From: Lactarius indigo
Taxonomy: Eukaryota > Basidiomycota > Agaricomycetes > Russulales > Russulaceae
Direction of reading: 5' to 3'
NCBI GenBank assembly: GCA_025766275.1
Contig: JAFKAC010000003.1
Span: 1 to 64,000, forward strand
Length of the DNA stretch: 64,000 nucleotides
The position numbers and the translations under genes were made by a program. Of this stretch, positions 11,970-23,909 are shown piece by piece. The notes under the pieces are model-generated. The model made no database searches. It was given only the letters and a program-made list of their open reading frames with translations, and was not told the DNA's origin. How positions within the stretch are numbered: the stretch's first letter is position 1; the number at the start of each line of letters is the position of its first letter.

Positions 11970-14900
11970 TAGCTAAGTGAAAGAGACAAATAGCCGTGTG
12001 ACCGAGATTCCGGAAAGAACAATGTATCGTGCTAGAGTCATCAAGAAATAAGGGGATCTGATTTCCGGATGATCTGGCCATAAACGCCAAACTTTCTAGG
12101 AGAACAATGGATTTCTTGGTCTGGTGACACTGGCATTCCGCTCGTGCTTTAAAAGTATATATTGATGGAATGCGTGAAAACGATGACGTTAAGCAGAATG
12201 GAAAGGCCGTGTTCATGACAAGGATTAAGGCAAGGATCGGGGCTACGACGCTCGTCGGTGAGAGCCATCCAGTGCCAATGGTAGCCCCGAATGATTGGTT
12301 ACCTGTGTAGAGATTTACACCCACTGGCAGCACCTCGCTCCGGTGACCTTTTTCCCCTTAGTATTTTTTCTTTGTTTTTTTTCTGTATTAAATTATACTA
12401 GCGTTGCAGGGACGGCCCTCCGGTCCGTCCTTTTGCTGAGGGAGCCGCTGCAGAATGCCGTAGAATTTGCACATGCCGTAGCGGGCCCAGTTGCTGCAGT
12501 GGACTCATGAGCAAGCCCCTATTCACAGAGGTGGATGCAGTCGCGCTTCAGCATCTCATGTGTCAGTGAACGGCACATCCCATCGACGGAACGTCCACGA
12601 AAGGAATTTGTGTCAGCATTCTATGTGTCAGCAAAGTGCACGTCGAGCTTTTATATATTGTATTGATCCCGGGACATGTATCTAAGACAAAGAGCGGTCG
12701 ACTCCAACTTGAAAAGGAGGCCGTTGTATATTTTAAGGGCTCGAAATAAACAGGCACGGACGCACGAGTCGGAAAAAACAACATAGGATTGCTTGTACAT
12801 GTGAAGTGCGACCGACGAGGACCGGTCATGATCACGCGCTGTGTGTAAGATACTAGCGCATGTGGCACCGCAAAGAGATTATTTAATCGGGCTCCTGATT
12901 TCCCCCCTAGGGTCAGTCCTTATACGTATGCGCAACTGCCCCATTCAGTTGTCAGGGACATCTACCTCGGCATCTTCGGTGTGCATGAAGGACGCCCGCA
13001 TGTGCTAATGGTTAAGAATCGCCGGACATGAGCCCTTTTGTTCTGCAGTTCAGAATGTGAAACACACCCGGTCCATAGGAAGGATATGCAACACTTGATG
13101 ACCATCTATCTGCAGAGGAGTTACTGCAGCGTGAGAGATAATGCTGGGGGGTTGAATGATGACCGGTGGCGCGACCTCCCTTCGACACAAAAAGCCCCCA
13201 GCAAATCCAAATCTTCTGTACATTTGATCCATTTTGTTGGATTGCGAATCGGTTTGAAGGGAGACGTAGGGTCGCACACACACGTAAACAAGTGGATAGC
13301 GTGGTTGGGCTCGGGAGGCTATAGAGTGAGCGATCTGAACTTGGGAATTGAAGAAGATATAAACAATCTGGCCAGACTCTGGTGGGTGTGCTGATCCCGG
13401 AGATCGGAACAGGATGTGGCTGTTGCGCGCTCTGACAGGTCGCCGTTGAATACTCAACACCTCTGAGGGAGAACTTGTCCAGGGTATTGACCTTCGGAGA
13501 TATTGTTCCATCGGGACGGCCATCTGTGACGCCCATACCTCCATGGTACTCTCCCTTTATAAAGTGCACGAACACGGCTAGCACGTTATCGGGAAGAGTT
13601 GATTCGCGTAAACGTGTCTCATCATATGCGATGTATGGCTCCTGGTCCGTGAGGTGCGCTGCGTCAACCATATGGGCCAAGCGTGTCCCGCGGACGTCCT
13701 CGGCAAGAATGGCCTTGTATACTTCGGTAAGGTCCCCAACGCGTGAACGTACTTCGCTGTTATCTGAGAGTAGTGCCTGCAAATTTGCCTCCCTCACAGA
13801 GCTACGCATGAATGTCGACTCAAGTTCGCCTAGTTGGGATGACCGTGAGCAAAGCATGCCTTCAGAGCTGTAGTAAATCTACGAACCGAGCTTCATGTTA
13901 TGGTTTTTGCTCTGCATAGAGTGTATATATCTCTCATAGAATGCGGCACCGTGCGTGTGTCCGGGCCCAAATCCTCTGAGGACATCACCGTAATGCAATG
14001 CGGCATGATGGATGGGTTTCACCTTCGCGAGCTTGTATAACGACTTAAATGTTGTCATGTAGCGAAGAATGTAATGGTCATATAACTTGATCTCTGTCTT
14101 GGAGATCGAGCGTAAGTTAGCAATCTGAACTGCGCGCACTAAATCCATGAAGTTTTCAAGTTTCTTTTTCTGATCCTCAGGTGCGCCATCTCCTCCCCAT
14201 AGTCTGATTAAAGTTATGGGGAGGTGGATCGTACAAATGACTCGCCAGTTGTTTGCACTCAGCTTTCCCCTGTGCCGCGGTGCCCCAGTTAAGAGGAACT
14301 TCTGTAACCCAAGACGGAAGCTCGATGAGGGCCATGTCTTCCCAAACAGCCTCCATGACGTCCTTGCCGAGAATCGCGCCAGAAGTGAGGGAAGAGTCCT
14401 TTCGCTTCTTCACAGAGTCTTCTAGCAGGACGTTCGCCTCTACCTGGGGAGAAATGAGGTCAGGTGTTCCACCGAATACCTCGCAGACGTACCCAAGCAG
14501 TGGCTGCAGCATACAACTCATCCTTTGTGTGAAGCCTACTGAGCTCGTCTTGGGACATACGACAGAAATCCCGACAAACGAATTGAAGCACGGCTTTTTT
14601 GGCACGCAACACTGTATTTGCAGCAGCACGGTCGATGAGCTGTTGCGTGCACTTGTTTATATTTATTTGCTCGTCTGCCGTGGGGATTCTTTCCTCGAAC
14701 ATGGCACGAACTGATGCAAGCTAAGAGAGGGTTAGGTTGCGTATATATCCTGATCGTATTACTCTTAGACGCACCGAGTCGTCGGTGGTAACACTCCCCT
14801 CACGGACACCTCGGGATTCTTCGCCTTCGGTATCGGTTCGAGTGCCTGAATAAACAGCAGAAGCGGTGACGGATGTCTGCCCGGAGGTGAAAGTGTTGGG

Positions 14901-17071
14901 TGGTCGGATCGCATCAGGTGAGGCCGTCTGCCGCTGTGCCAAAGATGGCTCCTCATTGAGTCCATTAACTCACACGGAAAATCACCTACCCAATCAGCAA
15001 TTGCTTCAGCCAATTGTTCTTTACTTCCTGCACGCCGCAAGTCGTGGTCGTTGCAGATATGCCAGAGAATTTCACGAGCGCAGTCTCTTCCGCTGAGCTG
15101 CTCTCGAAGGCGCTCCAAGTTTTGAGTCATACGAATGATCTTGTACCATTTCTCCAACTCGGCGTCCGGGGGTCTTGGAATGTCCTTAGAGGCCAGTGAA
15201 AGTGTGCCGTCGCCACTTGGAGCAGAGGCACCAATCCCCCAAACCTGCCGACAGTGAGTCTGGAACAAGCCCGCATCGAAGACGTGCATGGGTTCGATGG
15301 CCGTAAACAAGATGGGATTCCAATAGGGAAGTCTGAGAAGCGGAGACCATCTTATGCCGTGTTTTCTGAAAAGAGTCTCTTGCTCATTAAAACCTTCGGC
15401 GTCTCGCCATCGCTTTGCCAGCTGGATGTGTTCAACAACGTCCCGCTGCGGCCAAGTGTGTCTGTCGAGGTTTTCTATCTCTTGAATCCTTAGGTTACAG
15501 CACGTGCAGAATCGCGTTGCCGTTGGGCTCGCAAACCCGCCGGCCTGCCGTGCAGCCAGCATATCTGAAACAACGGGAACGAGTATTGCGCGAACTCGGC
15601 AGCCCTCTTTGTGCCTCGCCGTTCGGGAATACAAGACACCAGGGTCAAAGAACTCTAGCAAGACCTCGACAAGAAGATTGAGGCTGTGATTTATGTCTGA
15701 AAGCGAAGGTTTCCTCGGCCCTGGAATCGTACCAGCGAGAAACATGTTTTCTGGACGGTATCGCAGGTGGGAAGGAAGATTGAGCAAGACCAGCCAGATC
15801 GCAGTCGACGAGATTGTTTGTTTCGCCTCTTTCATGTGATATGGGTTAAAGCTGTCCATCGAGAATGAAAATGCCAAGCGAGTTTCGTCCGTTGGCCCTG
15901 GGAGAAATCGTTCACCTTCTTTCAGGAGAATCCGGCACAGGTGTTCGGCATCCCACATGTCCTCCATGTAGTCTTTCTGGGGTCTCCGAAAGGTTTTGAA
16001 CACGTGTTCCTCGATAGATGGCCGGGAGAGCACCCGCCCGATCCACTGCTTCAGATCTTGCATTTCGTACTTGCATCGAGGGACGGCGTAAGTCTTTCCA
16101 TTAGCAACAACGGAGTGGAACAAGGGTTCACCACAGGCAGGGCCTGTGCGGACACGGTGGTGTGTGCAGCGAACTGGCACGGAAGTCACTGGTTGCACGT
16201 CTTCTGAAATAACGTCATCGGTATTTTCCACGGGGTGGTGATGATGGTCGTTGAAAGAAGTAAGTGCCTTCCTCTTTTTGTCTTGGCAATCGAATACCCA
16301 TAAAGGCAGTAAGCACGAAGGGCAGCAAACGTACGTGCGGGTGATAGGATCGAGACAATACATTGTGAGAAGTCTTCTTGGGTCTTTCGGGACTTCGCTT
16401 GCCAATGAACGAAGAGACGCCTCGCTTTTTAAGATACTTCTCATGCCAGCCAGTAGAACAGCTGCGCCGCGACGGGGAAGGCGGAATAGGATATACATGA
16501 CCAAAGTGGTGACGTAGATCGCAAGAATTGTTGTATTAGTAGGATGTCTCGTAACAAAGTAGCTTTCTAGGATTCCGTCAGTCACGGGCAACGTCAAGCA
16601 GAAGAGTAAGTATACCTGTATTGACTATAGCCCCCTTGACGCCTCGCTTACTCCGCTGGCCCGACCATTCGACCTCTTTCAAACGATTGATCCTGACCAA
16701 CTCTTGCAGGACCCGGTCTTCCATATCCTCTTTCGCGTCAGTAGATTCCATAGACTCAAGTGTGTCCAGGATGTCACAAAGCTGGTTTTCGTACTCCAGA
16801 TAGACTCGATTCTTGGACGTCAGCCTTAAAGCATACAGACCAGTATTCGGACGTCGGAGTTGGTCAGGATGCTGGATCTGGTAAGGACCGACCTCGACGG
16901 GGTCTTTAATGAATTCCAAAGAGTCGACGTTAGGCATCCACGTAGAACGTGCTGAAAGTTCGGCATCTGTGATGGAGAGGAAGTCCATGTGAGTTGAGGT
17001 TTCAAGAATCGGTGTGCCCATCAGCGAGAAGATATACGCGTACAATAAGCCTGATGTAAGCCATTCACTTT
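11970..17071. mobile_element. Left-arm-only segment carrying a Tnp2/CMC-type DNA transposon
   Basis: The right arm passes directly from the equivalent of 17072 to that of 11969, with a 5-bp filler (AGCGA/TCGCT) between AAACGC and CATCAAAAA flanks. The segment carries the Tnp2 transposase gene on the minus strand and about 1 kb of non-coding 3' sequence (11970-13049). I found a short AAGTGAA / TTCACTT inverted pair at the ends (11974 and 17066) but no CACTA ends and no clear target-site duplication. The transposase frame continues past 17072 into sequence shared by both arms. This favours a deletion (or imprecise excision) in the right arm over a clean insertion in the left. Confidence 0.65.
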
Positions 17072-17255
17072 TTGATGCTTGTCCCCAGGTCTTGTCTATT
17101 GTCTCGACGTACGGGAGATGCCTACTGTTGGAGGGGAGATGAGATAAGCGACAAGCGACTGCCCGGTTGGACTGTCCAATCCATAGTCGAGATTCGGTTG
17201 GATTCGGTGGGAAAGTCTCTGTAAATGGATTCCCTCCCCTCCCCCGAAGCACCAC
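13050..17255 (-). CDS. Tnp2-type (CMC superfamily) transposase, near-complete
   Basis: Exons on the minus strand: 17255-16616 (TSGLLYAYIFSLMGTPILET, VYLEYENQLCDILDTLESME, INRLKEVEWSGQRSKRG), a 49-bp intron, 16566-14775 in phase (YVCCPSCLLPL, HRVRTGPACGEPLF, RLAFSFSMDSFNPYHMKEAK, LPSHLRYRPENMFLAGTIPG, FCTCCNLRIQEIENL, FTAIEPMHVFDAGLFQTHCR), then an intron to 14720, and further exons (FEERIPTADEQIN; LPITLIRLWG; FMDLVRAVQIANLRSISKTE; IHHAALHYGDVLRGFGPGHT; FAGGFLCRREVAPPV; LHILPMDRV) ending at 13050. The SFSMDSFNPY / AGTIPGPRKPSL block is the hallmark of Tnp2-like transposases of CACTA relatives; paired cysteines suggest zinc binding. About 1100-1200 residues in total. At least one frame change near 13420 and the missing ATG (the first open exon has no ATG at its start) leave activity uncertain. 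Confidence 0.8.
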
Positions 17256-17750
17256 CTGGATCGTGACTTGGATCGTGTAACGACGGGCTTCAAGCTTGAA
17301 TGTCAGAGGCCCATAGCTTTGAATCTCGCTGTAGGCTTTCTAGTAAATATAATGTATTACTCTAGTACTACTGGCCCGTCTCATCCTGACACCGACAAGG
17401 AGCGTCGCCAATACTTCTACGGGACGGTTTGGAGTGGCCCAATGAGCCGCCTACTACCATAGTGTTATTGTATGCATGGTAAACAAAACTCTTGGGTTTC
17501 TGTACTAGTAGGCTCACTTCAGTATGCCAGTGTAACATTGTAGCGACCATGTAGATAATGGCGTTCAATGTTCGTTGTGAATGGATTCTCAGTGATTTTT
17601 TAAATTCGAAAACCTAGTAGTACGCTAATGACATAAACAAAAAGACCTATGTACCACCGCCCCCGGCTCAGGCCCACCCCCGCTAGTCTCCCGCCGCATT
17701 CCGGGTAGTCCCGGCCCCGCCTATACCCCTCATCGCGGTCGGGGTTATCA
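17256..17750. other. Intergenic stretch between transposon and minisatellite (left); mirrored at 50240-50747
   Basis: Present in both arms and nearly identical, with one visible CpG transition at about 50625. Short open stretches of 60-66 codons have no motif. I see no gene. Confidence 0.45.
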
Positions 17751-17755
17751 CATCG

Positions 17756-18042
17756 TCGTATCGTCGCGGTGGCCGCATCGTCGCATCGTCGCGGTGGCCG
17801 CATCAGTCGCATCGTTGTGGTGGCCGCGTCGTCGCATCGTCGTGGTGGCCGCGTCGTCGCATCGTCGTGGTGGCCGCGTCGTCGCATCGTCGCGGTGGCC
17901 GCGTCGTCGCATCGTCGCGGTGGCCGCATTGTCGCATCGTCGCGGTGGCCGCGTCGTCGCATTGTCGCGGTGGCCGCATCGTCGCATCGTCGCGGTGGCC
18001 GCGTCGTCGCATCGTCGCATCGTCGCGGTGGCCGCGTCGTCC
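17756..18042. repeat. 25-bp GC-rich minisatellite, left copy (about 11 units)
   Basis: Tandem copies of a 25-bp unit built on GTGGCCGCGTCGTCGCATCG plus five bases (TCGCG or TCGTG), with single-base variants and one shortened unit near 17805. Because 25 is not a multiple of three, every frame reads as arginine-rich low-complexity peptide, which explains overlapping open frames on both strands. These frames are not genes. The right arm has about half as many units. Confidence 0.9.
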
Positions 18043-18391
18043 CGTCGGGTGTAAAAGGTATAGCCACTGACTATTAGCTATGAAGATGTAAAAAAAAAGT
18101 AGCTATATCCTTGCCGGCCTATGGGCGACAGGCTCTTAGATTTTTTCTTATCCTCCCCTTTGTAATAGGGGCAAAGATTAGCAGAGTTAAAAAAAATAAA
18201 CTGATGCACTTACCCTCATATGCCTCATCTGAGGGGTAGACGTGGTGGGTGGTGATGAGTTTGCCGTCCAACTTGCAGAAATCTACAGTCAAGTGCCCGC
18301 CCGATCTAGCCCTCCCACTTTCCCCATGAAGGCCCGTCGGTCTTCCGACGCTCGTCAGTACCGAAGGCGCGAAAAAAAAAGGTAAACTTAC

Positions 18392-18528
18392 CGAGGACAA
18401 GCCAATTCTACTCCTCGGTCCGCGAGCTTCTTCCGTTCGAAATGCGCATGGATGCGCGGCTCCAGCGCCTTCCGCATGTGCTCTTTGGTGGAATATAACG
18501 TACCCCACAATATTTGCAGGCGGGCCAT
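18392..18528 (-). CDS. Short well-formed exon, left copy
   Basis: Mirror of 49610-49746. It opens with ATGGCCCGC and encodes 45 residues, basic and helical (ARLQILWGTLYSTKEHMRKA, HAHFERKKLADRGVELACPR), then a GTAAGTTT donor. A following exon could be FCKLDGKLITTHHVYPSDEA, but the splice phase does not fit it. Probably a fragment of an orphan gene or transposon-associated protein. Not recognised. Confidence 0.4.
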
Positions 18529-18839
18529 CGAGCGAAGACGAAAAGGATGGTGGTACGAAGTTGGAGAGGCAGCCGGAGAAAGCTGACTTTGCGCTCGTTT
18601 TTGTTGCGCGGGAAATTATTAGCATTAACAAACAGGTTCGCAAGACTGGTCTACGTCGCTCATCTAGTGCCTCAAATGATAACATTCGTGGATAACGCTG
18701 GACATAACGTTTGAGTGGCTGAGAGATGGACCTGGCCCGACACGGTCTTGATCGCCAAGCTGGTTACCATCGCGCCTTGTGTAAGATGTAACTTGAGTGA
18801 TAGCATTGATGAAGATGAAGACGACAAGTAACGAACAAC

Positions 18840-19728
18840 CTAGACCATTTTAATGCATAAAAAAGTTTTTTTATCGAAATACTTATTCAACCAGAACTTT
18901 GGGCTGCACTCCAAAGCCGTCTCATTGGTCAGTCGTTTGTCAGCCTCCTCGCCAAACCACGGTACGAGGTTGACAAGAGTTCTGAGATGGGTATACGCCC
19001 CTTTGAAATCTAACAAAGGCAGCGTCTTTATCTGAAATTGACTCAGGGTCAATAGGATCAAATCAAATCACGCCGAAAGACTTACGTCGTGCCAATGAGG
19101 GGAACGCCGGAGGCGCGACTCTAGCTCGAGCTGCTCAACAAATTTTGGCAGCGCTTCATTTGGAACTTCAATAATCATATTGGCATCGAGCTCAGTCTCA
19201 GGGGGAAGTTGGGCTTCATCTTGGTTTCGCAAACGAAATGTAACATATTGAAGCCAGCTATTACTTGAATCCGCCGGTGAAGTACGCAGGATGACACCAC
19301 CTGTGCCAGGGGGAAGGCGTCATACACGTCCTTGCTTCATCGATTAGAAAGTATAAAAACGTACCGTTTTCCCCAGAATCAACGTGAACGATGATATCGA
19401 CATCGAAGCGACAGTCAGCACCCTTCTCTTGAAACACCTCACCGATTGTCAAAGGTATGAACAAGGGATTCCCGAGGTCCTTTTGAGTCAGTTGAAACCC
19501 AGAGAGTGAGTGCGAAACGCGGATAGGGCGGTCCAGAGGAGGCTTGTAGAAACTAAACTTTCCATGGTCTTTGTCCTTTATTGACGGTGTGACCAGTTTC
19601 ACGTAGTTGACGACTTCGCCAATCTCTTCTTCCGGGGGCATCTTGATATGGAACGGCGAGTCGCGAACCTTGAGATCGTCATCGATGAAAATGCAGATGA
19701 GCCGGACGAGTGCTGTAGAAACATTCAT
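18840..19728 (-). CDS. Chimeric gene: Crinkler-like B header fused in frame to Plavaka transposase tail
   Basis: Exon 1 (19728-19365) and exon 2 (19300-19086) are identical to Crinkler-like gene B on the right arm and use the same GT-AG introns. Exon 3 starts normally (19031, IKTLPLLD) but after about six codons switches to FKGAY..., the end of a Plavaka transposase (LVNLVPWFGEEADKRLT, FWLNKYFDKKTF), and stops at 18840. The frame is kept through the junction, giving about 256 residues: the Crinkler-type header plus about 55 residues of transposase tail. The matching sequences on the right arm lie about 11.8 kb apart (37332 and 49124), so the fusion follows from a deletion in the left arm. Whether it is expressed is unknown. 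Confidence 0.75.
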
Positions 19729-19734
19729 CCTGAT

Positions 19735-21160
19735 AGTATTTGGCCGACACGGACGAAAGAAAAACAATACTGGTGACTTAAACCCGTCAAGTAAATATAT
19801 GTCTTACGGTCCAAATCACGGGTTTAATATCGAGTAAAGACAGAAGTAAAGCGTGCAGAGGGCCCGTGATCGATGATGCTGTAAATAATATAATCACCGT
19901 CTACACAGCTACATATGTGCATGGCTACTCACCCTCCGTCGTTCACTCACTCATGGCACTGCCACGATGCAGACCTAGTTTACGACTTCGCCCGCTCAGT
20001 CCGGGGCGGGGATTATACAAACGCGCCAGAGAGTAGCGCGCTTGTCCTAAGCAACCCAAAAAAAAATAAAGTTTTAGGTGAGTCACTCGTTTTAAAAAGG
20101 GGTTAGGTTAGACACACCGCCATATGTATTCAAAGAAGGTATTGACGTCACCAACCACCTTCTGCTCCACAAGAGCGTCAGAGACCAGAAGCCTGCGTGC
20201 CCACGCTATCCTGAATTGGATGAAAAAGGCCGTTGGTAGGTCAAAATTCAATAGTCGCGGGAGCCGACCGGAGTCAGATCTAGAAAACTGACGTGATCGG
20301 AACAAAGACTGAGGCCTGAGGACTGAGGACTGAGGACGTGATCGCCGCGACTTTTCTTGGAGGGGTGCCTGGTTTCCCCATGTGGTGACGGGATTGAGAG
20401 ATCCCTTCTCTGCGCATTTTCTCTCAGCATAATAAATTCGCGAAATCGATCAGAGGTCAGCGTGAGCACAACGCAATACCTGTCGCAAAGATCAGGTCAT
20501 CCACCCTTTGCGCCATGTTGAACAAGGTGTTGAATAACTGCTTGGCGCCACCCGCGATTTGTGAGACGTTCTGCACGATCTGCAAGAGTTTGAGAAGAGG
20601 AAGTCTCTGGGAGCAGGGAGTCTTTTACCGAACGCTGAAGGGGGATTCAAGGCTGGCGACAACAAGGTCGAGGGACTGTGACACGAGGCAAAAGTAACTT
20701 AGTTGGGCATCAGCAAAACAAAATTTGACCAGCCGTGACTAGGGGAACTAGCTCCTACCATATTTGGGTGTCACTTGTCGCATGTCACATGTCACATCTA
20801 GTGCTCCTAGTACGGACCGCCTTTTATCTTACACTCGGATCCTTGCTCGGATCGCTCGCCGTCCATGTCAAGGTCCATGTCTCCGCCTTAAGTTATCTGG
20901 GTGCCGGTGGAAGATGGCAAATTTGTGTACTCAGGATGCCCCAGGCCGATAACTAAGGATGATGTATGGTAGCGGCCAAAGGCCGAGTCCAAAAAACAAG
21001 CCAAAAATTAGAAGCTCGCGACCAAGCTCGCGACGAGGCGAGACGATCGGAAACGGTCCGGCCCAGTCCTGTTCCCGGTGTAGCTGAGCACGCACTCCCC
21101 CGCAAGTCGTGCCACCCAGCAAGAGGACACGTTAACTTGGATATCAATGCAAACTTTCAA
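19735..21160. other. Gene-poor stretch (left); mirrored at 35190-36605
   Basis: No firm gene. In the right arm, 35762-35871 (after a CTTGCAG acceptor, before an ACAGGTATTG donor-like site) reads IVQNVSQIAGGAKQLFNTLF and could be a single exon. 36120-36231 reads FFIQFRIAWARRLLVSDALV to a stop. Near 20320 there is a short tandem of CTGAGGA units, and near 21027 a 12-bp unit (AGCTCGCGACCA) is duplicated in the left arm only. Confidence 0.4.
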
Positions 21161-21164
21161 ACTT

Positions 21165-21763
21165 TCAGTGCATGACTACAAATATAATAAACACAACCAC
21201 GACGTGGAAGAGCATGTGGGTAGGAATATCAAGACCAGGTTGGTGTAACCTTGTACGTAGGGCGATGAAATTACTGCGTATGTCTGATATCTCCTTCTTC
21301 ATTTCCGCCAGCTGTCTCTTAACCTCCTTATTCTGAGCCAACACTAAAGCCACGATCTCTTCGTTCAGATCGTCGAGTTCTTCGTATATCTCTGCCACCG
21401 CAAGTGATCTATGCAAGGCAGCACGGTCAGGACGACTGCTGTTGACATAAAGCCCCGTGGGACGCCAATCGACTTGGTTGGTCCGCCGAACGATATCTGA
21501 TGCGCTTTGTTAGGTCGAAATGTGAGGGTTCCTTCTTAGAGGCTTACTAGTGGCTCTGAATGGGTCTTCGACATTAATTTCTGTGCCATCTGCGGTCACA
21601 TCATCGCTACTTGCCAGCGCCTGATCGGACTCCGTGTTTGAAGTAGTTGAGGTGTTCGGGTCAGGTGATCTTAGTTATAACACACTCGAGTGACAGAAGA
21701 TACAGTGAAAAAGTTGTACGTTACTCACGAAGCCCTCATCGTTTCGTTGGTCCCAAATGGTCA
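21165..21763 (-). CDS. Tail-anchored coiled-coil protein, left copy
   Basis: Counterpart of 34588-35186, on the minus strand. The last exon (21497-21165) is identical. A single base differs at the start of the middle exon: the left has ATCACCTGACC where the right has ATCACTGACC, which puts a stop after the predicted acceptor unless splicing differs. So the right copy is the better gene model. Confidence 0.55.
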
Positions 21764-21799
21764 TATGCACCCGGTACTGTGAGATAGCGTTGAGGACGA

Positions 21800-23126
21800 T
21801 TGGATGGGGGGTATTGGGGGTCTTGATTTTTGTTGTGTTATATACGATTTTGTTTGGACAGAGTAGTAAGCCGGAGTGTCACGGTCTAACGTCTAACACT
21901 GGCATTAGGGTGCTACAGTAATGCACAAGCCGAAAATCAGCTGTGACCAGGACTCAAATTGTTGCATGTTACGTGGAGAGTACAACAAATGCCCAAGGTG
22001 GTTTCCTATTTAACCGTACACATATATATTTCGATCATTCATCAGATGGGCGGCGTGCGCTTCCTTGTTAGAGTTGGTCAGATGGACTCAGACTCATGGA
22101 GACAAAGTACGTGGATCGCCGTGAGACTTTTATAGACCGATGACCGCTCACTCTATGGGCGTGCCGGCTGCGCTAAGGACCCTCGATAGAGCGACCAGTA
22201 CAGCTGGGGGGGTAGCGCTTATAATCGAGGGAACTTTCGGGGAATGTCCATGTATATGTACTCTTTCCAGATTAAGATAATCGAAATCTGGTGTACCCAA
22301 AAACGGCCGATCGTAAATCTGTTACCTTTACTTTGGTAATTAGTATATATCACGCGTACTACGCGTCTCAAGACTCTCAACCTTGCTCTCAACCATTGGG
22401 CCTCACCAGCAGTTGGGTCTCAGGCTTGTGCAGCGTGTTTTAGTTAACTCTGTGGCCTCGATATGATGTCTGAAACATCTGGATTCCATGTTTACCCACT
22501 TGTGTCCGTCTCTGGGACTGAATTTTCTCGGGAGTCTCAACCAAATCCACTCGAACTTGCTGTGACCCAATCCTGTTTCAATGTTTCTGGGAGCCTTGCT
22601 GGGTCTCGGAGTCAAATTCGACGTTCAGGGTATGGTTCCATGCCTGGTAAAAAAGAGCCAATTTATGTGCACCCGAATGGTTTTTAGTATTAAACCATCG
22701 AGCCGACGAGCGTGCATATGGCCGTGCCACAGCTGGGAGTACTAGTTCGGGATACTTCGTTGGGCTCCAACAGTGTTGTTTTGGATCGTGTATTCATCGT
22801 GGGAAGAAACAGCAAGTATTCTTTGATCCTTTCTGTCAACGTGAAGATACCGACCCCTCCTCGTCTATCAAGTATGTACCCAGCCGTCGTTGAGCAGGAC
22901 AATGTACACATTTCACTCCAGTGCTAAACCCTAGGACGACCCAGGCGTCCCACAATGGCCCGACCTGAACCTCTGTGAAGAAAAGTGATGTCGACGCTCC
23001 GTCAACTCGTTCCACTGCACGAAAGTCCGATGATGACATGATGACATCGGAGCTGGGACTCTCGTTGCTCGCGTAGTTCATACCTTTCGCCGCAATGCAC
23101 GGCGTCTCAACCGCTGTGCAGGAAAC
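21800..23126. other. Gene-poor stretch (left); mirrored at 33227-34550
   Basis: No supported gene on either strand. Open stretches of 60-115 codons lack starts, splice signals and motifs. The arms are almost identical here; one single-base indel is visible near 21949 (GTCCTGGTCAC versus GTCTGGTCAC on the right). Confidence 0.4.
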
Positions 23127-23909
23127 GTGTTCGTTTTTAACACTACTTATGAGTGTCGTCCGGCTATCCACATACCCCTCCACTCTCTCTTGTTGACAGA
23201 CCTGATGCCGTGCGAGAATACCCAGGAGTACCTAAAGCACCATTACCTCGTGGGGTCGGGCACGAGGTGGAGGGCAAGCGGTCCTCGCAGGTTCATGTTC
23301 GCGCTCAACAAGATCAGTATGTGCTTACTGTCTCCATACCGTCTTCTTCCCAGATAGACTGACTCCGCGCGAAAAGGCCTACACATAGCTGAAGCACCTC
23401 TGCCCCATGATCCTAACATTATGCCCCTGTTCCAGGTTCCTAAGGACGGTTGGCCAAAAACACCAGTTTTTGTATGTATGTATGTTTTGTTCTCTGATAA
23501 CTACTCAGAAGGGGAACAAATCAAGCGATTCAGGAGTTTCTGGGTGCGTCTCACTGCCGCAGGGACCACCTGTGTCCAGCTCGGAACCCGTCTCCGCAAG
23601 TGCGGTCCAACTATCGGACACTTCGAAGCTGATCGTCGGTGGCTGGCCGAACACGAACAAGATGAGCGAGAAGAAAAAGAGCGCATCTTAAAGGAACGCG
23701 AGGGTGAAGATGTGCATAGCAAAACAGAGAGCCACAACTCGACCAACAACTTGAAGACAGAAGCAGACCGGGACGTCCGCTCCCTGTGCTCAGAACTGAG
23801 CACCCTCAAAGAGGACTACGTGGACCTCCAGGACAGACTCGACGCGCTCTCTCACACCACTTCCCAGAACCTTGCTACGCAAGCCGCGGAGCTCACTTTC
23901 CAGTACTAG
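23127..23909 (+). CDS. Orphan coiled-coil protein gene, left copy
   Basis: Identical to 32444-33226. Exon 1 region (PCENTQEYLKHHYLVGSGTR) is followed by a gap ending in a TGTTCCAG acceptor at about 23436. The main exon follows: VPKDGWPKTPVFVCMYVLFS, DNYSEGEQIKRFRSFWVRLT, TRLRKCGPTIGHFEADRRWL, then a charged helix (EQDEREEKERILKEREGEDV) and a second helix (LCSELSTLKEDYVDLQDRLD), stop at 23909. The globular part followed by acidic coiled coil resembles proteins repeated many times in mushroom genomes near mobile elements, but the function is unknown. Confidence 0.5.

Noticed and set aside
11970..17071. Canonical CACTA ends and 3-bp target duplication for the Tnp2 element
   Set aside because: AGTG/CACT occur at the ends only in the wrong orientation, and no duplication is visible, so element borders are left undefined.
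17756..18042. CRISPR array
   Set aside because: Regular 25-bp units are contiguous without unique spacers. This is a GC-rich minisatellite in a eukaryotic genome.
17600..18077. Arginine-rich proteins read on both strands of the minisatellite
   Set aside because: Frames stay open only because the unit lacks stops. The peptide repeats in a three-frame cycle, and the frames differ between arms.
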